DNA of 64,000 nucleotides, taken from Dactylellina haptotyla. Lineage: Eukaryota; Ascomycota; Orbiliomycetes; Orbiliales; Orbiliaceae. The stretch covers positions 248,001 to 312,000 of the forward strand of contig CM062380.1 of NCBI GenBank assembly GCA_031310005.1, given 5' to 3'. A program made the translations under genes and the position numbers. This document shows, piece after piece, positions 52,158 to 63,281 of the stretch. Below the pieces are notes generated by a model, which saw only the letters and a program-made list of their open reading frames with translations, had not been told where the DNA came from and ran no database searches. The stretch's first letter is position 1. Each line of letters starts with the position of its first letter.

Positions 52158-53382
52158 GGCTTCTCCCACAATTAGGAATCGAGATATATGTTTTTCGCGG
52201 GTGTGGGCTTGCACTGGGGTCAGGGGTTTTTGGGCGGGTTTTGGACGGGGGGGGTTTTTTTTTGATTTATGAAGAAACTACGCTCGTTTAGAATATAGAA
52301 TATCACCTGTCGTTAAGCATAGAGATACAACTATCATGGCCTCGAGAGCTGTATTATTTCTTTTTTGTAGAATACAGGCGTTGACATGAGTGTCAGCTCA
52401 AGTCGCATGTTGTCCATTTCCGAGTCTATTGGTCTATATTGGCAGCGCCAAAATTTCAAAGTGGGAAATGTATCTCACGTGAATACGCTTGGGAATAACA
52501 TAATTCCGGATTCGGTATCAAGACATATGCGTTCTGGATTTAGGGAGCGGGTAGTTGGGTATCATGATACCAGAGGATTGTCACTTTTGACTGGTCGGAT
52601 CCGAAATTCTGTTACCCGTATATATATTTAGCGGCAATGTTTCCTAACCTTGCATAAAATGCACAGCTTTCCGCAATCCAACCCGGTTTGCTGCCTGCAA
52701 TGTCGGAATCAGGCACGGGTATGCAACGTGGATGTTGCGAGGCTGAGCTAAAATTTCACACATCTGTGATTAATTGGTTTATTGTTTGCTCTACGTACGG
52801 TATGATATTTTACAAACGGCTTCTTCCGCTCTTTGCTGTTGGGGAATTAATACTTGGTATTAAAGCATCACCGGTTCATCAGGATATCTCTTGACCGGAG
52901 GCAAGCGAAATGTGTTTAATACTAAAACCTTCAAGAAGATTCCATAGGAAGGGTGTGAAATTGTAATCTAAAAATAAAATAGAAGCATCTGGCCGAAAAG
53001 CGAAATACAAACGTAGAGGAACTCATAGAGCCCACAGGTTGAAGAGTTAAAAGCTGATTTGAATATCGAAGATTTAACGATACAGAGAGGCGGATAATTA
53101 GAAATGCTCTTTTGAGATTTTTGGTTGATGTGCCCTTGGCTAAGTATACTACAGGGGTGCTGACGGTGGATGGCATTATTTGTTTAAAATTTAGAATTCT
53201 ATTAAAAGAGAAAGAAAGGTGTATATCTGCAGCGGTAACCTTTTCTATCATCTCCATGAAAACGCCTTTTTGGTATCAAGCGCTATTAATATACACCCCC
53301 ATACAAAAAATATACATATGAAAATAAAAAAATAAAAAATAGGAATCTAAGATGCTAATATATATAAGAAAAGCCCGGCTTA
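52158..53382. other. AT-rich spacer
   Basis: It lies between the converging ends of the 51.2-kb gene and the first F-box gene. A run of G followed by nine T occurs near 52245-52263. No gene is seen. Confidence 0.4.
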
Positions 53383-55091
53383 TCATATCGCAATCGTACT
53401 AAAATTCAACGCCACGCTGTATAATTTCACTTTACCTTTCGTACCTGGTAATAACCTCTTACCCTGGTATGTAGAGCTGACTCGACACCTTCGGACTACA
53501 TCGTCGCCTAGCCCGATTTCGATTAATTCTTTGTGATCGAGGGTATTCGCTACGGATAATACTTTTAACGTTTCGATGCGAGGACTTATCATGTTCTCGC
53601 GGACGTAATCCCACGGTCTGGAGAGGCAGACTTGGAGGCGCTGTTTTGGGTTTGTGGCGAACGGTTGGAGGTTGTCGATGTGGAGGAACTGGAGAGTGGT
53701 GAATCTTGAAAGGAATTGTGAGAGCTACCAAAGACCAAGGTATTAAAATTGACATTTTAGTCTGGAGGAGAGTAGAGATTCGAATACCTTAATACCGGAC
53801 TTGATATCTAGCCCGATTGTCAAATCTTTGACTTTGGCGTAATTGAGTCTCACATATTGATCAAAAGGTGAGAGGATCTCTCTTGAGCATTGGATATATA
53901 GAGATTCTAGATTAGGTAGATCCAAATATCTAGGCGGACCGTATTTATTCTCTGAGCGCGGACTTTCAGGTTCAAAATGTGCTTGTCTTGGATCCGGGAT
54001 CTGGTAGAAGCGGAATCTCTTGACTGTTTCCAGGGTAGGATAGAGGACGGCAGAAAGGATTTCTAAAGTCGATGGTATCTCGTTTTCTTCCGGGCTGGCA
54101 GCAGACGAGGACTGCCAGTATGAACCAGGCGCGTACTCACGGATCCCAATTTTTAGGGATTCGAGACGGGCGTACTGTGTCGCTGGGGCGATAGGTCTTG
54201 CTTGACTGATTTCATCGGACGATTCGTCTTGAATAGTCGACCACGCTTTCGATCGTAGATACTTTTCTACTTGAGAAGGCGATAGAGGTGATTTGCCCCT
54301 CCTTGTGTGTATTTTGATGTTCAATTGTTTAAGAGAAAGGCAATTGGTTATGACTAGCTCGATGGCGTCCATAACCTCTAAGATGCGAGATTCGACTTTG
54401 CCCTCGAATTCTGCAATGGTGAGTCTGGAAAAGCTGGGGATGAGAACTTCAATGACAGCGGGGAGGGGCGGATTTTGTTGGAATTGAACGAGGCGGGGTA
54501 CACTGTTGTGATACATATTTTGGTCCGTCGTGATAATAAGTTTTCTTTCGGCATCGTTAGTATTCAATCCACTCTATCAAAGCAGTAATTCGACAAAAGA
54601 ATTTTTGTGACGTACTTTACTAGGTGCCCATTCTTTTGGTAAAAGTCAAACTTGTCACGCCGATAGATACAGCCTAGCGAATTTTCATTATAGCTATGTT
54701 CAAACAGTATGTTGCATTCGCTGTAGATATATGGCAGTAACAGCTGACGAAATTGACGGCATGTCGAGCTGATACGGGCAAGATCATATTGATCTTTCGA
54801 AACGGACAATAATTTATCAAAGATGAGAATGAGGATTTCTGTGGGCAGGTCAAGGAGTCTTCTAGGGTCCGGGTCGTCCTGTTGGATTGAAAGATAGCCG
54901 TTATTTCGGGAATGCTTTTTTTCTTTTACTTTTAATTTCGCCTTTGAGGTTCTGCTCTTGATCCTGCAGATGCATTTAAGCAGCTGGTTGGGGAGAATGA
55001 CGAGCAGATTATTGATCATGGTAGGCGCCGGGGCTTTTGTCGAAGCATCGACTGGAAGGTTCGTGGAGGGGAGGACCCTGGAATAACTCAT
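53383..55091 (-). CDS. F-box protein with a C-terminal LRR-like region
   Basis: Three minus-strand exons, 55091-54621, 54573-53788 and 53724-53383, all joined in phase 0 (introns of 47 and 63 bp), give about 532 residues. The F-box lies at about 79-125: RRLLDLPTEILILIFDKLL, then LARISSTCRQFRQLLLPYIYSECN. The long C-terminus has widely spaced leucine-rich segments (TLEILSAVLYPTLETVKRFRF, LDLPNLESLYIQ, RFTTLQFLHIDNL, SPRIETLKVLSVANTL) as in fungal F-box/LRR proteins. F-box proteins bind Skp1 and bring substrates to SCF (cullin-1) ubiquitin ligases. The substrate is unknown. A basic KVKEKKHSR patch precedes the F-box. The first intron is at the small end of normal size, but in-frame joining and the removal of a stop codon support it. 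Confidence 0.83.
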
Positions 55092-56388
55092 GGTGACCCT
55101 CCCTGGTTTTATGGGTTCATTCTCTCCAATACCTTAAAAAAAATTAAGGTAAAAAAGAAGAAAAAAAAGAGCGGCACCTGAGCCAGTAGATACAAAAGGG
55201 AAAGAAAGACAGTGCAATACTATCCGTGAAAACTCGATTTCAACCGAAAATGTCAGTTGGGGCTTCGGGAGGAGCTACTGTTGCTAGTCTCGGGGTTCAA
55301 AGACACCATGGGAAGCTGGTTCTAACGGTATGTGTGATAGGCCGTAAAGGTGCTCTATCCGGCTAGCAAAATATGATCATACGGAATGTGTGCATGCAAT
55401 GCTACTTCAGCGACCATATTATTGACTAATTTTTTTATTATTATATCTCTTATAATACCTATAGATTGTGTCTACTTTGTGCGCTCCTGTGGTTCGGGTG
55501 CCGCGAGGTTGAACAAGGAGAAACCCTGCAGGACCTGGTTGTGCGTTGAGGCCTGCATAGGTGGGGCCTTCGCAGTCGGACGACAGCTGTCGACCGTCTC
55601 CAAAACCACATAACCGGATTCTGGTCCTGACCTTCCTCAATGCAAAGACTGCTGACGGCGTGGTCGATACAAATGTGCAGACGGGCAAGGCATACTCACA
55701 CCTCCAGCTGCGTTTGGGGAGCTGCATATAAGGGTGGCCGTCGTGCCTGTATTGCAATCGAAGGATTGAAATCTGATTCGAAGGTGGTTCGAAGTCTCCT
55801 CACTTGGACGGAGGCTGACCCCGGCCGGACCCCAGCACCCCGTCGCAGCCACGGAGAAATTCGATGTTCTGTGCATGCCCGCCGTCAGCATTTAAAAATT
55901 CTGCGATAGAAACGGAAGGTCACTACGATTTTTTGCATTTTCAATATTTTTCTTCAGAGCGTTTCGACGGTCAATGAGCCAAAGTGGTGTCATGTCCCAG
56001 ACAGAGCAGAGACCGTGTTTGACCCGAGCTTGTTTCTCTCGTTCGCCAATCCGAACGGGCAGGCCGGAGTGCACAAGCCGACAAACGCTCTCGGAAAGGT
56101 CGAGATTTCGGTATCAGACCTGTGCACACTAACACGGCGAGAAAGATCAGACTGGTCTCGCTTGACCTTATCGGGGCGGCAGGCGGGCTCCAACAGGAAT
56201 AGCGCCCCCGCATGGTGGTGGACACTCTCGAAGGAGCAGCAGGCACCCCGGCACAGGCAGCAGATAGCCAACTAACTGTTGGCCGCTTGGCCGGGGATCA
56301 TGTTATCGTCGTTCGCTTCAACTTCGCTCCTCTCGTTTCCGTAGCTGTTGGTTTATATATTTTCTTATATCTTCTTGTTCGACGGAAG
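55092..56388. promoter_or_regulatory. Divergent spacer between the F-box and BTB genes
   Basis: The two neighbours diverge, so both promoters lie here. The middle part (55.5-56.3 kb) is richer in GC than the spacers around it and holds several short frames on both strands, none convincing. Confidence 0.4.
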
Positions 56389-57777
56389 ATGGTGACGACG
56401 TCTCAAAATGTAGCAGACGACGCGGTTCTTTGCTCGCGGTGCAGTAAGTTCGTTGCCCTGAAATACCCCGAACTCTATCGATAAGAATAGAATTGGGATT
56501 AATCTTATCTGTTCGCACGAGCACGTTGAAGAGAATTGAGAGAAACGAAGAATGAAGGCTAACCTCATCACCAGAAGAGCCGCTGCCTCTCTGGTCCACC
56601 GAGCCAACAAACCCGGACGACTCCAACTTCGCCCAGCCTCCCTCCCGCTCCTACTCTGCACACCCGGACGAGGACGAGGACGACGGCACTGCTGATGGTG
56701 ACCATGATTTCGAAGACATGCATGTCCAGGACATCTCCGGAGAAGGCATCTTGCACACCGTTTCCCCCGTCTCCGACTTGGTCATCCAACTTCCGGTATC
56801 CCGCAGCGATATCACTACCGCTCCTCCCACCCTGAAGCATCTCACACATAGATACCTCGTTTCTTCACAGATCCTGCGCGTAGTATCCCCGGTATGGCGT
56901 AGACATCTAGATCCGGACTCCCCATTCCAGAAGATCGGGACCGAACTCGTCGCGGGCCGCCAACACATCGTTATGGCGCTCGAAGACGACGATCCGGATA
57001 CCCTGCTCGCTCTTTTAAATGTTCTCCATTTCTCCACTGAGAACATCCCCACCGCGTCTGTGGACTTCGCACAACTCCGGTCCTTCGCTGTGCTGTGTGA
57101 TAAGTACGACTGCGTCCACGTCTTGAACCCATATTCTAAGAGCTGGCTGGACCGGTGGGCTTCTGGCGTGCAGGAACCGGGATACGAAGATTGGCTGTTT
57201 ATCGCAAAGGTCTTCAAAGACGAACGCGGGGTGCGCGATCTGGAGCGTTCGCTGGTCGAGGAGAGTAGCTCTTTGAGTGCCTGTGGGTCGTATTTTTTCA
57301 GGAAAGGTATCGAGGTGTCTACCGCCCTGATACCAGAAGTTGTTCTCCGTGAGCCTTTACACATTCTAGTAATGTATCAGTTTTCGTATACTAACGAGTC
57401 TGTGATACATAGGACGGATCATGGCCGCCCGCGAAGCAGAGTTAAAACGCCAAATAGACGTCTGGCGCCGATTCCTCCAGACCTTCGTCCAAGAAAACGT
57501 CACCAAGGGATGTCCGAACTGGGACTGCGTCACGCTCTCCTATGGAAATCTGATCCGCAGTGTCGAGCAGTCCGGTCTCTTTAAAGTTTTTAATCTCACG
57601 GACCACTGGCACGGGAATATCAAAGACTTCGAGGAGAAGACCGGCGGGATCCACCTCGCTAACGGTACCAGATTCCACGGATACGGCTGGTGTCCCGTCG
57701 AGAACCTGAATGTGAGCTTGAGAAGTGACTTGGAAAGGTCCAAGGAAGACTCTAAGCTGGACGGCTGGCTTAAATGA
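56389..57777 (+). CDS. BTB/POZ domain protein
   Basis: Exons 56389-56443, 56575-57348 and 57413-57777 give about 397 residues. A short first exon ends in LCSRC. Exon 2 opens with a Pro/Ser and acidic stretch (PDEDEDDGTADGD). The BTB-like region runs from about 84 to 190: SDLVIQLPVS, then RYLVSSQILRVVSPVWRRHLDP, HIVMALEDDDPDTLLALLNVLHF and FAVLCDKYDCVHVLNPY. This is the form found in many fungal BTB proteins of about 300-400 residues. Its C-terminal region (REAELKRQIDVWRRFLQTFV, then CPNWDCVTLSYGNLIR) is also typical of them. Animal BTB proteins are often CUL3 adaptors, but in filamentous fungi the role of this expanded class is unproven. The first exon is less certain than the rest, although its phase fits exactly. 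Confidence 0.8.
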
Positions 57778-57952
57778 TACCCAATTTAATAACTTCTTAC
57801 TTTTTTCTTATGTAAATTTGGATCAGGAGTATCGGATTGGATATACCGAGGCGGGGTGGTATGGAGTACAGGAATTTCTTATATATTGGTAAACGATTTA
57901 TATCCCATATAATTTAATATCTACCACTGAAACTACAAACCCGAACTAATGG

Positions 57953-58687
57953 TTATGGAGAAATAGTCCATAACCTCTCCGTGCCGTATATGTGAAGGTA
58001 GATGAATTCGTCCCCAAGAACGTCCAACACATTTATCTTAACCTTCGCTTCCATATCGAAATCTGGCACAATTGGCGGCGCTTCTACCGGAGGTACCCCA
58101 CCGGCATCGATAAGAAACCTGGCCAAATCCCTTACCGTGAAGTCTGTTCCCGTATATGTCCCCGTAAACCTCCTTTGCCCAGATTCAGTTGCATTCACAG
58201 GTGAACCCCTAATGTTACAACCACCATTTGACTGCTGGCACTCTTGTTGCTGCCTGTGGGCGACAAGGTGGATCCAAAGCACGGTGGAACATTCCGTCTT
58301 CGGGTCTTCCTTTGGCCTCAATGTTTTCGGTAGCACCAGTGGTTCATCAAGGAACGGATAGCTAATACTATTGATATTCCACCGTGCATTATTTCCTCCC
58401 CACCAGGGGACGGTAATGTGGATGCGGGACGGGTACGTGAGGTCTACCAGGCTGTGAATATGCCACATGTATTGGTGCCCCGGGTGGCATAGTGGTATGT
58501 AGCGTCGCTTTTTTATAGAAGGGGTGGTTCGGATGATATGTCGCCAGAGCTTGCAGGTGTTTGCTGCTGGGAGCTGGTGGACGAAGGCGAGGTGAGAGAG
58601 AATCTGTATCTGGAGTTCGATTGGGAGAGATGTTATTGCAAAACCTCGGGATCGATTGTGATCAGAAAGCTCTGCTGTTGTCGACAT
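57953..58687 (-). CDS. F-box protein, short form
   Basis: A single minus-strand exon codes for 244 residues from the ATG at 58687. The F-box lies at about 19-60: TSLPIELQIQILSHLAF, then LPAANTCKLWRHIIRTTPSIKKRRY. The rest is a mixed alpha/beta region with His, Trp and Tyr in places (WHIHSLVDLTYPSRIHITVPWWGG) and a C-terminus ending in FIYLHIYGTERLW. No WD or LRR repeats are visible, as in the many orphan F-box proteins of filamentous fungi. It likely binds Skp1. It converges on the BTB gene, 175 bp away, and belongs to the same run of adaptor genes. Confidence 0.8.
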   Translation of the reverse strand: MSTTAELSDHNRSRGFAITSLPIELQIQILSHLAFVHQLPAANTCKLWRHIIRTTPSIKKRRYIPLCHPGHQYMWHIHSLVDLTYPSRIHITVPWWGGNNARWNINSISYPFLDEPLVLPKTLRPKEDPKTECSTVLWIHLVAHRQQQECQQSNGGCNIRGSPVNATESGQRRFTGTYTGTDFTVRDLARFLIDAGGVPPVEAPPIVPDFDMEAKVKINVLDVLGDEFIYLHIYGTERLWTISP

Positions 58688-59169
58688 GGTGATGTCTATC
58701 TGTAACCATATAAAATATTTAAACGACAAATTTATATAATTTATTGAAGTCTCTAGTTCTTACCCTCCATGTCTCCATGTACAGTTGGTTATTCAGGGAT
58801 AGCTGGAATGTGGCTCAAAATACAACAAGGGAACGCAAAAAGCTGAGGAGACGAATAGAGATGCAAGTAGACTAATATCTGTACGTATATGCGGCACGCT
58901 AAACAGCGGCGGACTAGGAATACCGACCGAATAATCATTTTGAAAGTGAAGAAAAAGAATTACATACGATAGGGTGCAATCGAAAAGCAGCCTGGCTAGC
59001 GAATTTGAGGATTGGAACTCAATTAGACTAAGCTACAAACAGGCTCGAAGCAGTTCAAGGGTACCTCGCATGTACTCGCATCGGCGACGCATTCACAAAT
59101 ACATTAATAGCTCCATTTAAACGTCAAGGGCACCTTGACCTTGACCCTGTATAGTGCGTCAACCTGTCT
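58688..59169. other. Spacer
   Basis: About 480 bp between two minus-strand genes, holding the F-box gene promoter. No gene is seen. Confidence 0.4.
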
Positions 59170-60048
59170 TTAGTAGCTATCGTAGGAATCGTCAGAGTCA
59201 TCCCGGCGGCGGCCACCGCCCCTTCGGCTGCTTTTCCCTGAACGTCGACTTCGTGAAGGGGGACGCCTGTCCTTTCTTGAGCCTGAGCGACCGCCCCGTG
59301 AAGGAGGAGCTACACTACCTCCGCCGTCCGAAGACCCATCATTTCCACCACCACCACCACCACCTCCTCCTCCTCCTCCTCCTCCTCTACCTTCACCTCC
59401 TCCACCTTCACCTCCACCATCGCCTCTGCCTGTATCATTATTGGCACACTGAGCACCCGGAGGGTTAAGTAGGTGGCGCTGGGCCAATTTGATACTGCCA
59501 ACGATAAACATCATATGCTCGTTAGTGAAAGCCGGCACCAGATTTTGTGCGTTCATGAATTTATCGTAGCACCCTCTCGCCCACCAACCTTTCAATACAA
59601 AATCGCCGAGAACCTCGCCGACGAAAGCCATACTGTTCTTATCAGGAAACTCATAGGGGCGCCCGTTTACATTATCATCGCAGGTCTTCAGAACCTGTTC
59701 TATCGAAAGTTTTAAATTTGGGAGGGGAATTCTCTTCTTGAATCCTGACTGCTTGTGGGGCTTAATTTTCGCTTTGACGGCTAAAATCGTCGTACCATTA
59801 TCATTTTGGGCTTCTACCATTATCCCGACGGGATCAGCAGGTTTCTTCTTGTTTATTGTGATCTCTATGAAGATTTGCCAATGACAAACCCAGCTCTCTT
59901 GTAGGGCGCCACCGCCGGTAATTTCGCAGACGTATAACGGATATTTCCCATTTGCTTTCATCCGGTACTTCCTTAACATCGCATCAAGCCGACGAAGGTT
60001 TTCAAAATCCACGCAACCGGAAATTTCGTGAGCCAGTTCCATATCCAT
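59170..60048 (-). CDS. Hypothetical protein with a Gly-rich, RGG/RS tail
   Basis: A single minus-strand exon codes for 292 residues. Residues 1-200 look folded (KYPLYVCEITGGGALQESW, then CHWQIFIEITINKKKP, AFVGEVLGDFVLKGWWARGC) but belong to no family I know. Residues 205-235 are almost all Gly with a few Glu, Arg and Asn, ending in 14 Gly in a row. The last 50 residues hold RGG, SRSRRS and RRGGGRRR and end in DDSDDSYDSY. Such tails are typical of RNA-binding or condensate-forming proteins, but the globular part gives no RNA-binding motif. The tract is coded by mixed trinucleotide repeats, so its length probably varies between strains. Confidence 0.75.
   Translation of the reverse strand: MDMELAHEISGCVDFENLRRLDAMLRKYRMKANGKYPLYVCEITGGGALQESWVCHWQIFIEITINKKKPADPVGIMVEAQNDNGTTILAVKAKIKPHKQSGFKKRIPLPNLKLSIEQVLKTCDDNVNGRPYEFPDKNSMAFVGEVLGDFVLKGWWARGCYDKFMNAQNLVPAFTNEHMMFIVGSIKLAQRHLLNPPGAQCANNDTGRGDGGGEGGGGEGRGGGGGGGGGGGGGGNDGSSDGGGSVAPPSRGGRSGSRKDRRPPSRSRRSGKSSRRGGGRRRDDSDDSYDSY
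59345..59415 (+). repeat. CAC/CTC trinucleotide tract inside a coding region
   Basis: CCA- and CTC-type triplets run almost without a break on the plus strand and code for the poly-glycine stretch on the minus strand. Confidence 0.85.
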
Positions 60049-61606
60049 GTTGGGGGGATTTTGGGTTTTGTCGGGACGACACGGAACGAATGATAGCTCT
60101 GCTGAATAATGTGATGTTATCGTGTGGAAGGCTCTATAATAAATAGCAAAGAAGCTGTATCCCCCGCTTCACGCTTCTTAGCTAGTATTGATATTATTGA
60201 TATTCTGAAAATGATAAGTTCGGCGGTTTCTTGGGGATATTGAGGAGTTGGTACAATTAGAAGAGTTCATCCGTGGATCCAATGGATCTGGGTTCATTCC
60301 AATACCCTTATACACTTGACTCCGGCATGCTAATCCTAACCGCTATATCGGCAACCGCGCGTGATACCCCCGTGCCGCGAGAGCAACTCGCTTCTCGTGG
60401 CGTTTGACTTCCCGTGATCTTGGTAAGCGCTTGGGTGAATAAGGGGATGTAATTTGTATTGAGAAACGACGGATACCCCGAGTTTCATACATCCGCAGTG
60501 TTCGAACGGATGACAAGCACAGAGCCAGTGGCCAATTGCTACAGCTATTTACAATGATTGGCACAAAATATGAAGTTTATGGCGAGGTAGGGAGTGTGCC
60601 TAGGTATTGAACATGCGCTCCTAGGAGGTGGCACCGAATACGGCGGTGGGGGGAGGTTCTGAAAAATAGTAGAATCTTTCTGGTATTAGACCTCGAAGGA
60701 CGCCCGAAGAGAGTGTTTCGAGTCTGACTGATTGTAAAGGTTGTGGTGAAAGAGAAAAACCTGTGCCGGGTGCCCTTTGGATTCTTCTGGCGTAGATATA
60801 ATGTTGAGAAGCAAAGAGATATAGACTGTGCATTCCAGGGTTTCCGCACAGCGCGGGTGGGCTTTGGAGCCACCCTTTCAACGACTGTCTAGTAGTTATA
60901 TGTGCCATATTTATCTATATTAGGCTAGCGTTTTCCATGCGCAAATCTAGAGTAATGCAAAATACCACCTTGCCTTATGGGGATAAGTGGAGTGAAATAT
61001 TTACATTAAAATTTACAAGGTCTCTTGTTGACTTGTGGAACAAGTGGTTATTAAATCACTACATAGATGAAGTGCTTTGTGTCGGCACTGGGGACGAAGT
61101 CTCAGCATGCAGCATATATGCACAAGATTTCCTTCGCAAGCTGTGTAGCGACCTTTTTTATAGCTTCCAAGCTGTCCCGATATAGTAATGTGCTGTTTGA
61201 GCATGCTAACATTCTGCCACAACTGCGCTTAGCGAAAGTACTCGGAAGGTAACCAGTAAATTTCATTGAACACTTGCCATTATTTAGGATGGAAAGGGTT
61301 GCTGTGCCGCGGTCATTCTGCTGTGGAATCAAACTTTCGATGCTAGTCACGAACAAAGAAGCCTTTCAAAAGGCTGATCTTGGGACTGGCGGCTACTCCA
61401 ACATAAATGCTTGGTATATATTCGCTGTATAATAACCTGCTAAAATATTTAGGATTCTCATTTTTCTCATCTTATTCAAAGGCAGCGCTTTGGCCAACTT
61501 TCTAATACTTCAGGTGTTGTTAGTAATTCACATTTGGTTCTTCGGCATTCGAATCTTAGTCGGCTTTTACTTTATAAATCGGGGCCAATCCTATATTGCC
61601 CCTGCA
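60049..61606. other. Spacer before the kinase-like gene
   Basis: It holds the divergent promoters of the Gly-rich protein gene and the kinase-like gene. Several 60-95 codon frames occur, none with support. Confidence 0.4.
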
Positions 61607-62692
61607 ATGTTTAATACGAATTACTTTCAAATGGATTCTAATTCGGAGCCTGATGACCCGCTGGCCTTTGAACTGCCTTCCTACGATCTTCCTGGACCAC
61701 CATCTACCCCCATAATTAGGGATCCCTGGGAGCGCGAATGGCCACTAGAATCTATCGCCATCGGCAAGCGTATCTCAGCCGCTCGGAATTTCAAAGGTGT
61801 TTTCGCCTGCGAAACAGGATTCGGCAAAACCGTGGCGGTGAAAGTAGGGTGGGCAACCCAGCACGAAATCAATGTCCTTCGCATGCTCAAGGAGCACGGG
61901 TTTGTATACTCACCACAATTCAATGCATTCTACATGGTAGAAGGATGGCCGGTCATAGTTATGGAATTAATGCCTGGAACCGCTCTATCCTATGGAGTAT
62001 GGTGGAGGATGGATGAATTGGAACGAGAGAATTTTAAAGATCAATTATTTCGCGTCATGTCCGAATTTCGATCGATTACTTCGGATCGCATTGAAGGTAT
62101 AGGCGGCTCCCAGGTGTATTTGTCACATGGTGAGCTAGGAGGGCCTTATAGCTCAGAAGAAGAGCTCATCGCAGATAAACTAAAACTGTTGGAAGCAATA
62201 AATGCGAATACACATGCATCTACTTACCCCCCTGGTGGCGTTGATCTGAACCAAATGTCAAAGGATATAGAATATGCCCGGATGCTTGTCGACAGCTACA
62301 ACAAGATGCCTCGTAAGCCTGCCAAATTTGTTTCAACACACGGGTATCTTTCTCCAGACAATATTCTCGTCGATGCAGAAGGAAATATCACGGGGTTAGT
62401 AGGATTTAGAAAAAGTAGCTTCATGCCAGAATACTGTGAGCTCGGGCTTGTATTGTGGCAATATTCAAGGTGGTGGGATCAGGTGCTTGTCGAGGTTATG
62501 GGACATGTTGTCCCAGAGTATCCATGGGACCATCCCATGGTGATGTTTGAAATAGTGGTGTCACAGCTTGTCGACGATATGTCGAACTATCAATTTCCGA
62601 GATTGACCCGGCATTGTAGAAGTATCGAAGAGTGGGTGAATGTGAAGAGCGAGAGCCTTCTGTCGCCACCATCTGCGTGTATTTTATTATAA
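61607..62692 (+). CDS. APH-fold phosphotransferase-like protein, probably catalytically dead
   Basis: A single exon codes for 361 residues from the first ATG. The frame is open 39 codons further upstream but without an ATG. The N-lobe is normal: a Gly-containing loop, then VAVKV (Lys79) and QHEINVLRML (Glu87). The hinge is VIVMELMPGTAL. The C-lobe has THGYLSPDNILVD where working fungal aminoglycoside-phosphotransferase-like kinases read HGDLSPDN, so the catalytic Asp is Tyr247. The metal-binding IDW/IDF motif reads LVGF, with Gly266 in place of Asp. The later FMPEYCELGL and W-rich segments match the family. In this family the Asp pair is needed for phosphoryl transfer, so a pseudokinase or binding protein is likely. 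Lys79 and Glu87 may still allow nucleotide binding. Related genes are often many per fungal genome. Confidence 0.82.
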   Translation: MFNTNYFQMDSNSEPDDPLAFELPSYDLPGPPSTPIIRDPWEREWPLESIAIGKRISAARNFKGVFACETGFGKTVAVKVGWATQHEINVLRMLKEHGFVYSPQFNAFYMVEGWPVIVMELMPGTALSYGVWWRMDELERENFKDQLFRVMSEFRSITSDRIEGIGGSQVYLSHGELGGPYSSEEELIADKLKLLEAINANTHASTYPPGGVDLNQMSKDIEYARMLVDSYNKMPRKPAKFVSTHGYLSPDNILVDAEGNITGLVGFRKSSFMPEYCELGLVLWQYSRWWDQVLVEVMGHVVPEYPWDHPMVMFEIVVSQLVDDMSNYQFPRLTRHCRSIEEWVNVKSESLLSPPSACILL

Positions 62693-63281
62693 AATCCCTC
62701 TTTGCTAGCTAAGCGAATATATTCTTTACAAGAGGGAATACTGCTAGTTAAAACTAGGACCATACTCAGTCTCGTAACCAGACTTGTTACGAGATCTAGA
62801 CTGGTCCGCGTTGTAATTACAAACTCTATCAAGTACTCTATATAGGAATATTTGAAAGTCACCGCTACCGTCATTGATAATCGAACTTTCCTATTCTTCT
62901 GCAGATCTGCCTACGACGTAAGCTTGTTTAAAATATTCACAAGGTTAAACAGATATCACTAAAATGTTCACTTTGAAATTTAAAGTTTTGAATAATCATT
63001 TATATTCGAACTCAAGATTATATAATAGTACCTGCGCATGCTAAGGAAAAGAAAAAAGAAAAAACCGATACTGGCTAGTATTATTGTATATCCAAATTAA
63101 AAAAACAGAAAACTAAAATCCGCAGAGAGAAAAACGCCATATGCTATGCATCATGGTATCCCTTGCACCCGGTTTCAAAAGCGTACTGTTTGAGAGTTCA
63201 AAACCAGAATACAAGTTTTTTTGACCAAAAAAGAAAGAATGAGCGGCTTGGTAAGATTTTTTATTTTTTCTCTGGAGATTT
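62693..63281. other. Spacer between convergent kinase-like and Hsp20 genes
   Basis: AT-rich. A hairpin-forming stretch at 62757-62816 is noted separately. No gene is seen. Confidence 0.4.
62757..62816 (+). repeat. Imperfect hairpin containing the shared 18-bp word
   Basis: CTCGTAAC and GTTACGAG form perfect 8-bp arms around a 7-base loop. Further out, GGACC and GGTCC pair after a few unpaired bases. The word at 62767-62784 is identical to 16275-16292. It lies about 65 bp past the kinase-like stop codon, so it may form in the 3' UTR. Confidence 0.5.

Noticed and set aside
56549-56697. Short plus-strand frame starting MKANLITRR, resembling a mitochondrial presequence
   Set aside because: It is in a different frame from the BTB domain and ends quickly. 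The same bases fit better as a branch point and acceptor of the first BTB intron.
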